The notes under the pieces are model-generated. The model was not told where the DNA came from and did not search any database. It worked only from the letters and a program-made list of their open reading frames with translations. Made by a program: the position numbers and the translations under genes. Below, one piece after another: positions 5,791-6,562 of a stretch of DNA of 6,562 nucleotides; within the stretch, counting starts at the first letter, position 1; each line of letters opens with the position of its first letter. Location: contig JBGTIU010000209.1 of the NCBI GenBank assembly GCA_041745515.1, positions 1 through 6,562 of the forward strand. The letters are read 5' to 3'. This DNA comes from JAKFWF01 sp041745515. GTDB taxonomy: Bacteria > Pseudomonadota > Alphaproteobacteria > Rhizobiales > Hyphomicrobiaceae.

Positions 5791-5816
5791 GCCCGCCATC
5801 ACTGGCGGGCTTTTTT
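5791..5816 (+). terminator. Intrinsic terminator of the rplM-rpsI operon
   Basis: A perfect 8-bp GC-rich stem, GCCCGCCA (5791-5798) and TGGCGGGC (5803-5810), closes a 4-nt loop and is followed directly by six T (5811-5816). It lies 33 bp after the rpsI stop. This is a standard Rho-independent terminator and separates the ribosomal operon from the P450 gene. Confidence 0.95.
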
Positions 5817-5833
5817 CGCTGCTTGAACCGTCG

Positions 5834-5877
5834 GCTCGGGCTGATAGCATGTAGCCTCCGCAGTCGGCAGCCCGAGC
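5834..5877. repeat. Perfect 10-bp inverted repeat upstream of the P450 gene
   Basis: GCTCGGGCTG (5834-5843) and CAGCCCGAGC (5868-5877) are exact reverse complements separated by 24 nt. The right arm ends 8 nt before the P450 ATG, where a ribosome binding site should lie. The left arm sits between a possible -35 (TTGAAC, 5823-5828) and a possible -10 (TAGCAT, 5845-5850). It could act as an operator for a dimeric regulator, or, if transcription starts upstream of it, as an RNA hairpin masking the ribosome binding region. Confidence 0.6.
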
Positions 5878-5885
5878 ACCCAACG

Positions 5886-6562
5886 ATGAGCCAGTTTGCA
5901 GCCCCGACCCCCGCGCCAGCCCGCTTCGCATCGGCCGCGGAATCCGAGGCTGCCGCGCGCACCTTTGACCTGAAGCGGACCGGCCCCGATTTCATCGCCA
6001 ATCCGTTCCCGACCTACAACGCGCTGCGCGATCATTCACCCGTGGCGCGAATGCCGGACGGCAGCTACTTCCTGTCGAGGTATGCCGACTGCATTGCCGT
6101 CTACAAGGATGCAAAGCTGTTCTCCTCCGACAAGCAGGCAGAGTTCCGTCCCAAATTCGGCGATGGACTGCTCTACGAGCACCACACCACCAGCCTGATC
6201 TTCAACGACCCTCCTCTGCACACCCGTGTGCGCAAGATCATGGCCGGGGCGCTCAATGCGCGCGCGGTCGCGGACATGGAAGCGCCGATGATCGCGCTAA
6301 CCGATCAGCTGCTCGACGCGATCGAGGCCAAGGGCGAGGCCGACTTGATCGCGGATCTGGCCGCCGCCGTGCCGATCGAGGTGATTGGCAATCTGCTGGC
6401 GATCCCGCACGATAGACGCAGCCCGCTGCGGGCCTGGTCGCTGGCGATCCTGGGCGCGCTCGAACCGTCGCCCGGGCCCGAACTGCTCGCCGCCGGCGAA
6501 ACCGCTGTTGCCGAGTTCCTCGACTATCTGCGCATCCTCGTCGCCGATCGCCGCAAGCGGCC
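5886..6562 (+). CDS. Cytochrome P450, 3' part beyond window
   Basis: The ATG at 5886-5888 opens a frame that runs to the right edge (225 codons). The N-terminus has no membrane anchor, as usual for soluble bacterial P450s. Visible landmarks are NPFPTYNALRDHSPVARMPD (39-58) before the first beta sheet, GSYFLSRYADCIAVYKD (59-75), and the C-helix signature FNDPPLHTRVRKIM (106-119) with the HxxxR pair H112/R116 that contacts the haem propionates. Helices D to F follow (MEAPMIALTDQLLDAI; IEVIGNLLAIP). The I-helix AGxxT, ExxR and haem-cysteine loop lie outside the window, so integrity, CYP family and substrate cannot be judged. The enzyme would need ferredoxin/reductase partners, none of which is in view. 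The ribosome binding site is weak (GAGC within the inverted repeat arm). The gene is separated from rpsI by a terminator and is an independent unit. Confidence 0.93.
   Translation, partial: MSQFAAPTPAPARFASAAESEAAARTFDLKRTGPDFIANPFPTYNALRDHSPVARMPDGSYFLSRYADCIAVYKDAKLFSSDKQAEFRPKFGDGLLYEHHTTSLIFNDPPLHTRVRKIMAGALNARAVADMEAPMIALTDQLLDAIEAKGEADLIADLAAAVPIEVIGNLLAIPHDRRSPLRAWSLAILGALEPSPGPELLAAGETAVAEFLDYLRILVADRRKR

Noticed and set aside
1..6562. Mobile element, phage, CRISPR, toxin-antitoxin or defence system
   Set aside because: No transposase, integrase, terminal repeats, regularly spaced repeats or known defence domains were seen. Gene content and composition are those of core chromosome.

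Overview
The window reads as ordinary chromosome of an alphaproteobacterium, most likely Hyphomicrobiales (Rhizobiales; the Bradyrhizobium/Rhodopseudomonas/Xanthobacteraceae side). The basis is the high GC content, a ribosomal protein S9 with the alphaproteobacterial N-terminal extension and SKR end, a DUF882-type M15 peptidase, and the type of small secreted proteins. No mobile element, CRISPR array, tRNA or rRNA was seen.

Left part, all on the minus strand (4055 down to 1). Seven genes point the same way. In transcription order they are: a periplasmic helical protein of unknown function (3525-4055); an ECHDC3-like crotonase-fold protein (2673-3506); a VOC/glyoxalase-fold protein (2245-2676); a YccU-type CoA-binding protein (1688-2221); two tiny secreted proteins (1367-1585 and 1132-1335); and a secreted DUF882/M15 zinc peptidase-like protein that runs off the left edge (1-1022). 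The first four are spaced by -4 to 23 bp and look like one operon. The two tiny genes sit 31 bp apart and form a second unit. The peptidase follows after about 110 bp that hold a short repeat.

Middle. A divergent intergenic region (4056-4161) separates that block from a plus-strand PaaI-type hotdog thioesterase (4162-4620). An AT-rich leader of about 175 bp then carries a good sigma-70-like promoter and leads into rplM-rpsI (4796-5757). This ribosomal operon ends in a textbook intrinsic terminator at 5791-5816.

Right part. A cytochrome P450 starts at 5886 and is cut by the right edge at about residue 225, before its haem-binding cysteine. A perfect 10-bp inverted repeat lies directly in front of its start codon.

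Functional reading. Several neighbours are CoA- or acyl-CoA-related by fold (crotonase, CoA-binding Rossmann, hotdog thioesterase), which suggests acyl-CoA handling or repair, but no pathway can be named from the sequence. I found no convincing new multi-gene system. The items most worth a second look are the crotonase-like protein lacking both catalytic glutamates, the inverted repeat before the P450, and the pair of tiny secreted proteins with a repeat at the end of the second one.
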